From positions 1-41,808 of the forward strand of contig CAYZWF010000018.1 of the NCBI GenBank assembly GCA_964482135.1: a DNA stretch of 41,808 nt, given 5' to 3'. The translations under genes were made by a program, and so were the position numbers. The stretch comes from UBA11136 sp964482135 (lineage in GTDB: Bacteria > Pseudomonadota > Alphaproteobacteria > UBA11136). Numbering within the stretch: the stretch's first letter is position 1; every line of letters starts with the position of its first letter. Below are positions 1 to 8,370 of this stretch, one piece after another. The notes below the pieces were generated by a model, which saw only the letters and a list, made by a program, of their open reading frames with translations, was not told the DNA's origin and did not search any database.

Positions 1-135
1 TCGGCCGGGTGCTTTTTCCCCGTGGCGTTGTTACACTTCTCATCCGATACGCAGGTATCGCATTTCGAAGTGCGCCTCGCCACGGAACAAAATCATCCCG
101 GTCAAATGATTCCTATCAATCCTGAACCGCTCTGA
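1..135 (+). CDS. Possible 3' end of an unidentified upstream gene
   Basis: Frame 1 is open from the window edge to a TGA at 133-135 (44 codons), 11 bases before the trpE start. The trpE ribosome-binding sequence (GAGG, 134-137) overlaps this stop, which is what an operon neighbour with translational coupling would look like. The predicted peptide ends in -PINPEPL and I do not recognise a family. The stretch is short and its codon use is not strongly biased, so it may equally be a non-coding trpE leader. No tandem Trp codons of a trp leader peptide are seen here. Confidence 0.3.
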   Translation, partial: SAGCFFPVALLHFSSDTQVSHFEVRLATEQNHPGQMIPINPEPL

Positions 136-146
136 GGCCGGACTCA

Positions 147-1664
147 ATGAACCCCTCTCCGGATTTCCAGAACTTCGAGAAAACCTACGCGGCAAACCGG
201 CCACAGCTTGTCTGGACTCTGCTGGCCGCTGATCTGGAAACCCCGGTCTCGGCCATGATGAAACTGGCCGGCGACAGAGCCAACAGCTTCCTTCTTGAAT
301 CTGTAGAGGGCGGCTCTCATCGCGGACGTTATTCCGCTATCGGCCTCAATCCCGACCTTGTCTGGCGCTGTATCGGCGCCAAGGCCGAGATCAACCGCAA
401 TGCCCTGAACGCAGCCGATGCTTTCGAGCCCTGCGCCGAAACAGGCATAGAGTCCCTGCGCGCCCTGATCGCCGAATGCCGGATTGAAATTCCCGATGGA
501 CTGCCGCCCATGGCGGCGGGGCTGTTCGGTTATATGGGGTACGACATGGTGCGCGAGATGGAATCCCTGCCCGACAGCAATTCAGAGCGGCTCGATGTGC
601 CCGACGCCATGTATCTGCGGCCCACAGTGATGGCGGTCTTCGATAATATCGAGGACAGTGTTTTCGTCATCACGCCGGTCTGGCCTAATGGGGCAAGCGC
701 CGAGGAAGCCTACGCCCAGGCCCAGCAGCGAATTGAGGACATCATCGCCGGACTAAGCAGCGAACTGTCGACGGATCAGGAAACCCGGCATCTCGGCCCC
801 GATACGGGAGAACCGCCGCCACAGCCCGAATCCAACACCAGCCGCGAGCAGTACCACGCCATTGTGGAGAAGGCGAAGGAGTATATCCGCGCCGGAGATA
901 TCTTCCAGGTGGTGCCGTCACAGCGATTCTCGGTGCCCTTCGAGTTGTCGCCGTTTCTTATCTATCGCGCGCTGCGCCGGCTGAACCCATCGCCTTTCCT
1001 CTTTTGCTTCCAGTTCGAGGGCTTCGCGGTGGTGGGGTCGAGTCCGGAAATTCTGGTGCGCCTGCGCGACGATGTGGTCACCATCCGTCCCATCGCCGGA
1101 ACCCGTCCCCGCGGCAAGGATGCGGCCGAAGACAAGGCTCTGGCCGAGGACCTTCTGGCCGACCCCAAGGAACTGGCGGAACATCTGATGCTGTTGGACT
1201 TGGGGCGCAACGATGTGGGACGGGTGGCCAAGGTGGGCAGCGTCCACGTCACCGAGCAGATGGTGATCGAATATTATTCCCATGTGATGCATATCGTCTC
1301 CAACGTGGAGGGCGAGATAGACCCCAGCCATGACGTGGTGGACGCCTTGATCGCCGGATTTCCCGCCGGCACCGTCAGCGGTGCGCCCAAGGTGCGGGCC
1401 ATGGAAATTATCGATGAACTGGAACAGGCGCGGCGCGGGATTTACGGCGGCACGGTGGGGTATTTTTCCTGTGACGGCCATATGGACACCTGCATCGCCC
1501 TGCGCACGGCGGTGGTAAAGGACGGCGTCATGTATGTGCAGGCCGGGGGCGGCGTGGTCGCCGACAGCGACCCCGAGGCCGAATACCAGGAAACCTGTAA
1601 CAAGGCCCGCGCCCTGATCCGCGCCGCCGAAGAAGCCAGGCAGCTTACCCCCCGCAAGGACTAG
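147..1664 (+). CDS. trpE: Anthranilate synthase component I
   Basis: Cytoplasmic large subunit of anthranilate synthase. It converts chorismate plus ammonia (from TrpG) to anthranilate, the first committed step of tryptophan synthesis. The 505 residues match the normal family length. The N-terminal regulatory domain carries LLES at 49-52, the motif that binds feedback tryptophan in this family. The C-terminal chorismate-binding domain shows GSSPEILV near 297, the segment PIAGTRPRG, AGTVSGAPK near 409 and the closing AGGGVVADSDPEAEYQET. The ATG has a GAGG element nine bases upstream. Its partner trpG is not adjacent: two minus-strand genes separate trpE from trpGDC, a split arrangement common in alphaproteobacteria. 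Confidence 0.97.
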   Translation: MNPSPDFQNFEKTYAANRPQLVWTLLAADLETPVSAMMKLAGDRANSFLLESVEGGSHRGRYSAIGLNPDLVWRCIGAKAEINRNALNAADAFEPCAETGIESLRALIAECRIEIPDGLPPMAAGLFGYMGYDMVREMESLPDSNSERLDVPDAMYLRPTVMAVFDNIEDSVFVITPVWPNGASAEEAYAQAQQRIEDIIAGLSSELSTDQETRHLGPDTGEPPPQPESNTSREQYHAIVEKAKEYIRAGDIFQVVPSQRFSVPFELSPFLIYRALRRLNPSPFLFCFQFEGFAVVGSSPEILVRLRDDVVTIRPIAGTRPRGKDAAEDKALAEDLLADPKELAEHLMLLDLGRNDVGRVAKVGSVHVTEQMVIEYYSHVMHIVSNVEGEIDPSHDVVDALIAGFPAGTVSGAPKVRAMEIIDELEQARRGIYGGTVGYFSCDGHMDTCIALRTAVVKDGVMYVQAGGGVVADSDPEAEYQETCNKARALIRAAEEARQLTPRKD

Positions 1665-1710
1665 TGCCCGCTCAGGCGCAATCGCCCTCCTCTCCGTGAA
1701 TCTCCGGAAC

Positions 1711-1732
1711 CCGCCGCCTTAAATAGCGGCGG
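1711..1732. terminator. GC-rich hairpin between convergent genes
   Basis: A perfect seven-base-pair stem, CCGCCGC (1711-1717) with GCGGCGG (1726-1732) around an eight-base loop, lies between trpE and the convergent membrane-protein gene. It includes that gene's stop codon (1719-1721). There is no clear T-tract on either side, so if it acts as a bidirectional terminator or a 3' end stabiliser it is not a textbook intrinsic terminator. Confidence 0.35.
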
Positions 1733-2426
1733 AATATTCCCGCTGCATGTGGTTGAGGCGGTGATGCAGCGACAGCACATAGAGGAAGAGATAGATATAG
1801 ATAAACATCTCGCCCACCTCGCTGTGATGAAGGCCGTCGGATTCCAGGACGTCCATATTGGCCTCGGCGAGTCCCCTGGGAAGGCGGCTCAGCATGGCCA
1901 GAAGCGCCACCGGAATTCCGATATAGGTGGGCCAGATCAGGCGAAACAGGGAAAATACCCCTTCGTGATAGGGCAATGCCCAGCTGAGAAAGGGGAACAG
2001 CAGGGCGCAGAACACCACCACCGCCGACATCAGGGCGCGGATGGCTTCCTTCATGGGGTTTTCTTCCGCCACCGCGCCGGGGACTTCATCCTCGCCCGGC
2101 CACCACTCGGGGAAGGAAAGGTCGAGCACATCCCGCCCCCATCCCGTATCCACGCAAGCCAAACCCAGGGCGATCATAGCCACCGTTGTGATCCAGAATG
2201 CCAGACGCAGTTCCGAACGCACGGCGGGATAAGTAAGGATATAAAAGGCCAGGGCGGCAGCGATGATGGGAATCATGGCGACGCTGAGCTCGAAGGCGGC
2301 AAGATCGCCCTCGAAAACCTCCAGATATCCCGTCGGGTCGAGGGCCGCGAAAACGCAGATGGAGGCAAAGCCCGCAATCGGCAATGCCAGCCAGATAATC
2401 CAATGGAGATCGCCCCAACGTTTCAT
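1719..2426 (-). CDS. Unknown six-helix membrane protein
   Basis: I do not recognise the family. The 235-residue product is strongly hydrophobic, with about six predicted membrane helices near residues 9-29, 46-66, 74-92, 130-152, 160-180 and 207-225. An acidic, Trp/Pro-rich loop (around 95-120, with PEWWPGEDE) lies between helices 3 and 4. There is no signal peptide and no catalytic motif that I can name. The gene sits on the opposite strand between trpE and trpGDC, convergent with trpE and upstream-adjacent to a periplasmic deacetylase-like gene on the same strand (136 bp apart). Codon use and composition look like the neighbours, so a real gene is likely although its role is unknown. Confidence 0.75.
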   Translation of the reverse strand: MKRWGDLHWIIWLALPIAGFASICVFAALDPTGYLEVFEGDLAAFELSVAMIPIIAAALAFYILTYPAVRSELRLAFWITTVAMIALGLACVDTGWGRDVLDLSFPEWWPGEDEVPGAVAEENPMKEAIRALMSAVVVFCALLFPFLSWALPYHEGVFSLFRLIWPTYIGIPVALLAMLSRLPRGLAEANMDVLESDGLHHSEVGEMFIYIYLFLYVLSLHHRLNHMQREYSAAI

Positions 2427-2562
2427 GTTACAGACCGTGCCTTGTGCTGGAATCGGGAGAAAACCGAGTTCTTACATCCCATATAGAGCGATACTGTCAA
2501 GAAATAGTAAGCAAGATTATGTATTTACATATTTCCGTATCTCAAGATACGGCCCTCACGGA

Positions 2563-3840
2563 CTAGCCCGGCATGGCCGCCAATTCCATGCGGCGGCGGA
2601 CGATGGCGCTCAACGGCACCAGGGCGAACCCCCGTTGATCCACGGTAGCGACCCATTCCGCCAAGGCTTCCAGGGTCGCCCGGTGGGGGTGACAGATGCC
2701 CACGGCAAAGCCCTGGCGGCGCGCCACGTCTTCAAGATCGGTAAGGCGCGAGCGAATCGCCTCCACGGAAATTACATTGTCCAGAAACACATTACGAACG
2801 GCATGGGGAACGCCCAGTTCCCGCGCCAGTTCCAGACCCTGGGTGGCGCCCGTGGTACGGGAATCGAGGTAGAGAAGCCCGCGCTTGCGCAGTGCCTTCA
2901 TCACCGTCTCCATGCCCTCGCGGTGGGCGGTGAACTTGCTGCCCATATGGTTGTTGAGTCCCACGAACCCCTCGAAACGGGCAAGATCCCAGTCCAGGAG
3001 GCGGTTAATTTCCTTGTCCTTCATCCCCGTCATCAGCGCCTTGGGTCCGGGATCGTACGCCCCGTCGAGGGGCTCCATGGGCACATGGACGAGAAGTTCG
3101 TGCCCTGCTTCACGCGCCGCATCGGTTTGCCGCTTGAGGTCATTCGCATAAGGCAAAAAGGCCAGGGTCAAAGGCGGCGTCAGGGCCGTGGTCTGGGCGG
3201 TCCTGTGGCGATTCATCCCGAGATCATCCACCACGATGGCGATTAAAGGCCGCTGGTCTTCTCCCCTGTCCGGCCCCAGCCCCGGAACCGCCACCGCATG
3301 ACGCAGCCAGGCCGGCGTCACCGCTTTCCCATCCACGCCATCAAGAGCCGGCGGCCGCGCCACCACGGCCAATTGCCGGGTCTGTTCGGTCTTTAATCCC
3401 TCGCCTGATTCATCACTGGGAGGTGTAAACGGCGGTGGCTCCACATAGATCGCTTCACCGAACTCCGTGCTCTCCACCGGAGGGTCACCGTCCGGTTCCT
3501 CCAGGGTGAAGCCCTGGGACGCCATCTTTTCAAGGGTCTCTTCCTCGGTGGGAGCGGGCGTGATGGTGAGGCGGCGGCGGGGTTCCTCTTCGCCAAGGGG
3601 GACCGTAACCGGGACCGGGGGCGATGGCCGCGCCCACTCGCCGCTTCGGTCGTCACCAGGAGCACGGTCCAAGAGCCCCAGGATCATCCCCAGGCCAATC
3701 CCGCCAAGCAAAGTGGCAACGCCCAGGGTCAGGGGCAGCCGGTACTGTTTGATCCGGCCCAGATTGAATTTAGCCAGATTGAATGTGGTGAGAATCGCGC
3801 GGACCTCGGAAAGGGCCGGCATCCAGGAGAACCTCTTCAT
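2563..3840 (-). CDS. Divergent polysaccharide deacetylase (DUF610/YibQ-like)
   Basis: The 425-residue protein has one N-terminal membrane anchor (about residues 36-57, LTLGVATLLGGIGLGMILGL). A long Pro/Glu-rich linker follows to about 195, then a C-terminal NodB-like barrel of the DUF610 'divergent polysaccharide deacetylase' family. Family hallmarks seen are IAIVVDDLGMN, the LVHVPMEP segment, GLNNHMGSKFT and GICHPHRATLEAL. Family members are thought to act on periplasmic glycans, but the substrate is not established. In many alphaproteobacteria the gene follows the ctpA protease gene. Here no ctpA is present and it lies between a membrane protein of unknown role and the divergent trpG. Confidence 0.85.
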   Translation of the reverse strand: MKRFSWMPALSEVRAILTTFNLAKFNLGRIKQYRLPLTLGVATLLGGIGLGMILGLLDRAPGDDRSGEWARPSPPVPVTVPLGEEEPRRRLTITPAPTEEETLEKMASQGFTLEEPDGDPPVESTEFGEAIYVEPPPFTPPSDESGEGLKTEQTRQLAVVARPPALDGVDGKAVTPAWLRHAVAVPGLGPDRGEDQRPLIAIVVDDLGMNRHRTAQTTALTPPLTLAFLPYANDLKRQTDAAREAGHELLVHVPMEPLDGAYDPGPKALMTGMKDKEINRLLDWDLARFEGFVGLNNHMGSKFTAHREGMETVMKALRKRGLLYLDSRTTGATQGLELARELGVPHAVRNVFLDNVISVEAIRSRLTDLEDVARRQGFAVGICHPHRATLEALAEWVATVDQRGFALVPLSAIVRRRMELAAMPG

Positions 3841-3932
3841 GGAGTTATTTGGATTCCCTCACCCGGAGGGAGTCAAGTCCAGAGGGAGCCCCAGAGGGAA
3901 CCAAGGAACCAGGGCGCCGGATATTTGGGCGC

Positions 3933-3962
3933 TTTTCATCTTCTCCCGCCACCTGATATAAG
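3933..3962 (+). promoter_or_regulatory. Candidate trpGDC promoter
   Basis: TTTTCA (3933-3938) and TATAAG (3957-3962) are separated by 18 bases and match the sigma-70 consensus at 4 of 6 and 5 of 6 positions. Transcription would begin near 3969, about 40 bases before the trpG ATG. The short leader has no peptide with Trp codons and no clear Shine-Dalgarno sequence. A stem-loop, gattccctc (3852-3860) with gagggagtc (3866-3874), lies further upstream between the divergent genes. Confidence 0.4.
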
Positions 3963-4008
3963 ACCCTGATGGCATGCCGCCTCCCCGAAACATACCTAAA
4001 ATATTGAA

Positions 4009-4641
4009 ATGTTTCTGTTAATCGACAATTACGACAGCTTTACCTACAACCTTGTCCATTATCTGGGCGAGATGGGCGCCGAGGTGGTGGTGAAACGCAA
4101 CGACGCGCTCTCCGCCGACGAGGCTCTGGCCCTGGGCGCGCAGGGGATTGTTATTTCTCCCGGCCCCTGTGATCCCGACCGATCGGGAATCTGTCTCGAC
4201 CTTATCGCAAAGAACGCCGCTAACGCTTCCGCCGCTGGGGGCATCACCCCTATGCTTGGCGTCTGTCTCGGCCATCAGGCCATCGGCCAGGCCTTCGGCG
4301 GCAAGGTGGTGCGGGCGCCAGCCCCCATGCACGGCAAGGTGAGCGACATCTCCCACGCCGGGCAAAGCGTGCTCAAGGATATTCCCAATCCCTTCACCGC
4401 CACCCGCTATCATTCCCTGATCGTGGAGCGGGAAAGCCTGCCCGACTGTCTGGAAATCACCGCCCAGTCCGATGACGGCCTGATCATGGGTCTGGCCCAT
4501 AAGGAACTGCCCATTCACGGGGTCCAGTTTCACCCCGAAAGCATCGCCACCGAAAACGGCCACCGGCTGCTTGGAAATTTCCTCGAAATGGTCACCGGAC
4601 AGCCGGTCACCCCCCCCACATTAACGCCGCCGCGGTCCTGA
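4009..4641 (+). CDS. trpG: Anthranilate synthase component II (glutamine amidotransferase)
   Basis: Supplies ammonia from glutamine to TrpE. It is a class I glutamine amidotransferase of 210 residues (usual about 190-200). It shows the opening IDNYDSFTYNL, the oxyanion/nucleophile motif GVCLGHQ with Cys86, and GVQFHPES with His175 and Glu177 completing the triad. In many bacteria the same subunit also serves PabB in folate synthesis, and no separate pabA is visible here. First gene of trpGDC-moaC-moeA. The stop is nine bases from the trpD ATG, with an AGGGAGG ribosome-binding sequence between. Its own start lacks an obvious Shine-Dalgarno sequence, but the family N-terminus fits exactly. Confidence 0.96.
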   Translation: MFLLIDNYDSFTYNLVHYLGEMGAEVVVKRNDALSADEALALGAQGIVISPGPCDPDRSGICLDLIAKNAANASAAGGITPMLGVCLGHQAIGQAFGGKVVRAPAPMHGKVSDISHAGQSVLKDIPNPFTATRYHSLIVERESLPDCLEITAQSDDGLIMGLAHKELPIHGVQFHPESIATENGHRLLGNFLEMVTGQPVTPPTLTPPRS

Positions 4642-4650
4642 GGGAGGCCC

Positions 4651-5667
4651 ATGTCCGACCTTAAGCCCTATCTGGCCCTGGTGGCCAAAGGCGAGACCCT
4701 TTCCCAGGAAGAGGCCGAAGCCGCCTTTGCCCTGATCATGGAAGGCAAGGCCAGCGAAGCCCAGATCGGCGCCTTTCTCATGGGGCTGCGCCTGCGCGGC
4801 GAAAGCGTGGAGGAGATCACCGGTGCGGCCCGCATACTGCGCGAGCGCGCCGAAACCATCGAGGCCCCCGACGATGCCATTGACACCTGTGGCACCGGCG
4901 GCGACGCCAAGGGCAGTTTCAATATCTCCACCGCCAGCGCCCTGGTGACGGCGAGCTGTGGCGTACCGGTGGCCAAGCACGGCAACCGGGCGCAGACCTC
5001 GAAATCGGGATCGTCCGACGTTCTGGCGGCGCTGGGCGTCAATATCGAAGCCGAACCGGCCTTGCTGCAACTGGCCCTGAAACAGGCCAATATCTGTTTT
5101 CTCATGGCTCCGCGCCATCATGCCGCCATGCGCCATGTGGCCAAGGCACGGCAGGAAATCGGTACCCGCACCATCTTCAATCTGGTGGGGCCGCTGGCCA
5201 ATCCGGCGGGCGCCAAGCGGCAGCTGGTGGGGGTCTTCGACAAGGCATGGGTCGAGCCGCTGGCTCATGTGCTGGGCCGGCTGGGCCTGGAGCGGGCCTG
5301 GGTGGTGCATGGCAGCGACGGCATGGATGAAATCACCACCACCGGTCCCAGCCATGTGGCCGAGCTGAAGGAGGGCAGCGTTTCCTGTTTCGAGGTGACG
5401 CCGGAGGAGGCCGGAATTGCCCGCGCCGAGCCGGGTGACCTGATGGGTGGCGAGGCCGAGGAAAACGCCGCCATGATGCGCGCTCTTCTCGATGGCGAGA
5501 AAGGCGCGCTGCGCGATATTGTTCTTCTCAACAGCGCCGCGGCGCTGATTGTTGCCGGACGCGCGGATAATCTGGCCGCAGGTGCGGAACTGGCGGCGGC
5601 GGCCATTGACGAAGGCGCCACACGGGAAACGCTGGACAAACTCGTGGCCATCACCAACGGGAAATAG
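4651..5667 (+). CDS. trpD: Anthranilate phosphoribosyltransferase
   Basis: Joins anthranilate to PRPP to give phosphoribosyl-anthranilate, the second tryptophan step. The 338 residues are typical. The PRPP-binding motif DTCGTGGD is at about 78-85, followed by FNIST and KHGNRAQTSKSGSSD. The anthranilate-binding region includes HHAAMRHV and GTRTIFNLVGPLANP. A DE pair for the second magnesium lies in HGSDGMDEITTTGP. AGGGAGG ends three bases before the ATG, a rather close but strong ribosome-binding sequence that overlaps the trpG stop. trpC starts five bases after the stop, so the three genes are surely co-transcribed. Confidence 0.97.
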   Translation: MSDLKPYLALVAKGETLSQEEAEAAFALIMEGKASEAQIGAFLMGLRLRGESVEEITGAARILRERAETIEAPDDAIDTCGTGGDAKGSFNISTASALVTASCGVPVAKHGNRAQTSKSGSSDVLAALGVNIEAEPALLQLALKQANICFLMAPRHHAAMRHVAKARQEIGTRTIFNLVGPLANPAGAKRQLVGVFDKAWVEPLAHVLGRLGLERAWVVHGSDGMDEITTTGPSHVAELKEGSVSCFEVTPEEAGIARAEPGDLMGGEAEENAAMMRALLDGEKGALRDIVLLNSAAALIVAGRADNLAAGAELAAAAIDEGATRETLDKLVAITNGK

Positions 5668-5672
5668 GGGCC

Positions 5673-6521
5673 ATGAGCGACGTTCTGAGCCGCATCTGCA
5701 GCGACAAGCGGAACCATATAGCCGCCCGCAAACAGGTGCGCAGTCTCCATGACCTGTCGCAGGCGGCGAAGACCGCGCCGCCGCCACGGGGGTTTTTTCC
5801 AAAATTACGCTCGGTCCATGAAAGCGGCCGCCATGCCCTTATCGCCGAGATCAAGAAGGCTTCGCCCAGCAAGGGGTTGATCCGCGAGGATTTCGATCCC
5901 GTGGAAATCGCCCGCGCCTATGAACGGGGCGGCGCGGCCTGTCTCTCCATATTGACCGATGAACCCTATTTCCAGGGCGAGGACGGTTACCTGACCGTGG
6001 CCCGGGCGGCGGTGTCCCTGCCCGTTCTGCGCAAGGATTTCATGCTCGATCCCTATCAGGTGGTGGAATCGCGGGCCCTGGGCGCCGACTGTATTCTGCT
6101 GATCATGGCCGTTCTCGATGACGGCCAGGCGGTTGAGCTGGAAGGGGTGGCCCGGGAGCTGGGCATGGACGTGCTCCTCGAGGTCCATGACGAGGCGGAG
6201 TTGGAGCGCGCGTTGGTCCTGAGCTCTCCCCTGATCGGCGTCAATAACCGCAACCTCAAGACCTTCGAGACCGACCCCGCCACCACTGAAAAACTGGCTG
6301 CCCGCCTGCCCCGGGAGCGTTTTCTGGTGAGTGAAAGCGGGCTCTATACCCACGCCGACCTCGAGCGCATGGCACAAGCCGGGGCGCGCGCCTTTCTGGT
6401 GGGGGAATCCCTGATGCGTGAGAAGGATGTGGAAGCGGCCACGAAAAAACTTCTCGGCAACGGGCACGATAACGATGTAAAGACTGGTGCCCCAAAAAGG
6501 GAAGATAGGGAGGGAGACTGA
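5673..6521 (+). CDS. trpC: Indole-3-glycerol phosphate synthase
   Basis: Closes the indole ring by decarboxylating CdRP. It is a single-domain TIM barrel of 282 residues, not fused to TrpF. The catalytic Lys motif IAEIKKASPSKG begins near residue 56. Further family segments are FDPVEIARAYERGGAACLSILTDE, LPVLRKDFMLDPYQ, GVNNRNLKTF and LVSESG, with the C-terminal phosphate site AFLVGESLM. The last 20 or so residues (polar, Lys/Asp-rich) go beyond the usual end. The moaC ribosome-binding sequence lies inside the last codons, so termination and moaC initiation are probably coupled. Confidence 0.96.
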   Translation: MSDVLSRICSDKRNHIAARKQVRSLHDLSQAAKTAPPPRGFFPKLRSVHESGRHALIAEIKKASPSKGLIREDFDPVEIARAYERGGAACLSILTDEPYFQGEDGYLTVARAAVSLPVLRKDFMLDPYQVVESRALGADCILLIMAVLDDGQAVELEGVARELGMDVLLEVHDEAELERALVLSSPLIGVNNRNLKTFETDPATTEKLAARLPRERFLVSESGLYTHADLERMAQAGARAFLVGESLMREKDVEAATKKLLGNGHDNDVKTGAPKREDREGD

Positions 6522-6525
6522 GGTC

Positions 6526-7002
6526 ATGGGCGACTTCACCCATTTCGATAAAGAGGGCAAGGCGGCCATGGTGGACGTGTCGGACAAGGACACCACCGAG
6601 CGCACGGCCACGGCCAAGGGCTCGGTGATCATGGAGGCCGACACCCTGGCCAAAATCGAGGAAGGCGCCGTGGGCAAGGGCGACGTGCTGGGGATCGCGC
6701 GTACCGCGGGAATCATGGCCGCCAAACGCACCGCCGAACTGATTCCCCTGTGCCATCCGCTGGCCCTCAACGTGGTTACCGTGGAGTTGACCTGTGACAA
6801 GCAACGCAACGCCGTGGATATCGCCGCCACCTGCCGACTCAAGGGCCGCACCGGTGTGGAGATGGAGGCGCTGACCGCGGTTTCGGTGACCGCGCTGACG
6901 ATCTATGACATGTGCAAGGCCCTGGACCGTTCCATGCAGATAACCGATATAAGGCTTACCCATAAATCAGGTGGCAAATCAGGAGCTTACGAGTCTGAAT
7001 AA
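6526..7002 (+). CDS. moaC: Cyclic pyranopterin monophosphate synthase
   Basis: Converts the MoaA product to cyclic pyranopterin monophosphate in molybdenum cofactor synthesis. The 158 residues from the ATG at 6526 match the family. The frame is open upstream to 6487, but the earlier ATG lies inside trpC and adds 13 unrelated residues. The strong AGGGAGGGAG at 6508-6517 supports 6526. Family motifs are LIPLCHPLALN, GRTGVEMEALTAVSVTALTIYDMCKA and the C-terminal IRLTHKSGGKSG. The start is four bases after the trpC stop. The end overlaps the moeA start by one base (TAATG), giving tight trpC-moaC-moeA coupling. Confidence 0.96.
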   Translation: MGDFTHFDKEGKAAMVDVSDKDTTERTATAKGSVIMEADTLAKIEEGAVGKGDVLGIARTAGIMAAKRTAELIPLCHPLALNVVTVELTCDKQRNAVDIAATCRLKGRTGVEMEALTAVSVTALTIYDMCKALDRSMQITDIRLTHKSGGKSGAYESE

Positions 7003-8216
7003 TGATATCAGTTGAAGAAGCTATGGTACGGGTGACGGCGGCGTTCGCGCCCCTTCCCGGCGAAGAAGTAAGCCTGGAGAACGCCCTGGGCCGGGTTCTG
7101 GCCGAGGACGTTCACGCCACCGTCAGCCATCCCCCGGCCGATGTCTCGGCCATGGACGGATACGCCGTGCGCGCCGGGGATGTAGCGGAAACTCCAGCAT
7201 CGCTTACAGTGATGGGCGAGGCTCCCGCGGGAGGATGTTACGAGGGCGAGGTGGCGCCCGGCGAGGCGGTGCGCATTTTCACCGGCGGCACCGTGCCACG
7301 AGGCGCGGATGCCGTGGTCATGCAAGAAAACACGGAGCGGGACGGCGCCACCGTCACGATTAATAAAAGCTCCGGCCCGGGAACCCATATCCGCCCCCAA
7401 GGCCAGGATTTCAAAAGCGGCGATAGGGGATTGGCGGCCGGGCGCCGACTCGGCCCCCACGACATCGCCCTGGCGGCGGCCATGAACATGTCTCATCTGA
7501 GCGTGCGCCGTAAGCCCCGTATCGCCGTGCTTTCCACCGGTGACGAACTGACGCCGCCGGGCGAAACGCCGGGCCCGGACCATATCCCGGGCTCCAACGG
7601 CCCCGCTTTGGTGGCCTTCATCGAATCGCGCGGCGGCGAAGCGGTGGACCTTGGCATCGCCCCTGACGACGAAGGGGCCCTGGCCTCCCTGGCCGCGGGC
7701 GCCAAGGGCAGCGACGCCTTCGTCACCAGCGGCGGCGTTTCCGTGGGCGATCACGACATCGTGCATAACGCGCTGGGCCCCTGCGGGCTGGAGGTTGATT
7801 TCTGGGGCGTCGCCATGCGTCCGGGAAAACCGGTCATGTTCGGGTGCCTTTCCGACACCCCGTTCTTCGGCTTCCCCGGCAACCCGGTCTCCACCCTGGT
7901 CTGCGCCGTGGTCTTCCTGGGAGCCGCCATGGACGCCATGCTGGGAATGGCGGGCCGGGGATCAGGGGAAATTCCGGTACGGCTGGCCTGCGAACTGAAG
8001 AGTAACGGTAAACGGCAGGATTTCATGCGCGTGCGCCTGTCCCATGACACCGAGGGCAATCTCACGGCAACCCCCTTCCCCAAACAGGACAGCGCCATGC
8101 TTTCCGTTCTCGCCGAGGCCGACGGCCTGTTGATACGGCCTCCCCTCGCCCCGGCGGCCAAGGCCGGAGACCTTGCCTCCGTTATTGCCCTGCGCCCTCA
8201 CCTCATGGCGTCCTGA
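7002..8216 (+). CDS. moeA: Molybdopterin molybdenumtransferase
   Basis: Inserts molybdate into adenylated molybdopterin to form molybdenum cofactor. The 404 residues are a standard MoeA length. Domains I/II include MDGYAVRA (51-58), the GTVPRGADAVVMQE segment and GTHIRPQGQDFKSGD. The MoCF-binding domain contains VLSTGDELTPPGE and GGVSVGDHD near 244. GVAMRPGKP and FPGNPVST (about 291) line the active site, and the C-terminal domain IV is present. The start overlaps the moaC stop by one base. It is the last gene of the trpGDC-moaC-moeA run, and lexA follows behind its own promoter. Confidence 0.96.
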   Translation: MISVEEAMVRVTAAFAPLPGEEVSLENALGRVLAEDVHATVSHPPADVSAMDGYAVRAGDVAETPASLTVMGEAPAGGCYEGEVAPGEAVRIFTGGTVPRGADAVVMQENTERDGATVTINKSSGPGTHIRPQGQDFKSGDRGLAAGRRLGPHDIALAAAMNMSHLSVRRKPRIAVLSTGDELTPPGETPGPDHIPGSNGPALVAFIESRGGEAVDLGIAPDDEGALASLAAGAKGSDAFVTSGGVSVGDHDIVHNALGPCGLEVDFWGVAMRPGKPVMFGCLSDTPFFGFPGNPVSTLVCAVVFLGAAMDAMLGMAGRGSGEIPVRLACELKSNGKRQDFMRVRLSHDTEGNLTATPFPKQDSAMLSVLAEADGLLIRPPLAPAAKAGDLASVIALRPHLMAS

Positions 8217-8242
8217 TCCAGCCACCCGAAGCAAAATACCCC

Positions 8243-8271
8243 TTGACGGCGGATAAGAACCAAACTAGAAC
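8243..8271 (+). promoter_or_regulatory. lexA promoter
   Basis: TTGACG (8243-8248) and TAGAAC (8266-8271) are separated by 17 bases and match the sigma-70 elements at 5 and 4 of 6 positions. They lie about 105 bases upstream of the lexA ATG. The -10 element is inside the LexA operator, so repressor binding would block polymerase. Confidence 0.55.
8257..8271 (-). promoter_or_regulatory. LexA operator (SOS box)
   Basis: GAAC-CAAACTA-GAAC on the + strand is GTTC-TAGTTTG-GTTC on the minus strand, an exact match to the direct-repeat SOS box GTTC-N7-GTTC known for alphaproteobacterial LexA. It overlaps the -10 element of the lexA promoter, consistent with autoregulation. Confidence 0.8.
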
Positions 8272-8370
8272 ATTATAAGAGTTTCGCTTTTGTTCTCGTT
8301 GGTGAGCAAGCTGTAATTCAGTGTGATACGCAGGGCTGGCCGTGGGCCTCGCCGGATTTAAGAGGGGATT

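Noticed and set aside
1..146. Tryptophan attenuator/leader peptide before trpE
   Set aside because: No short frame with tandem Trp codons and no terminator-antiterminator pair can be seen.
2483..2500. TTGACA on the minus strand upstream of the membrane-protein gene
   Set aside because: The -35 hexamer is perfect, but no acceptable -10 lies 16-18 bases downstream, so I do not call a promoter.
4621..5802. 393-codon minus-strand open frame
   Set aside because: It is antisense to trpD, whose motifs are complete. The frame has no conserved segment.
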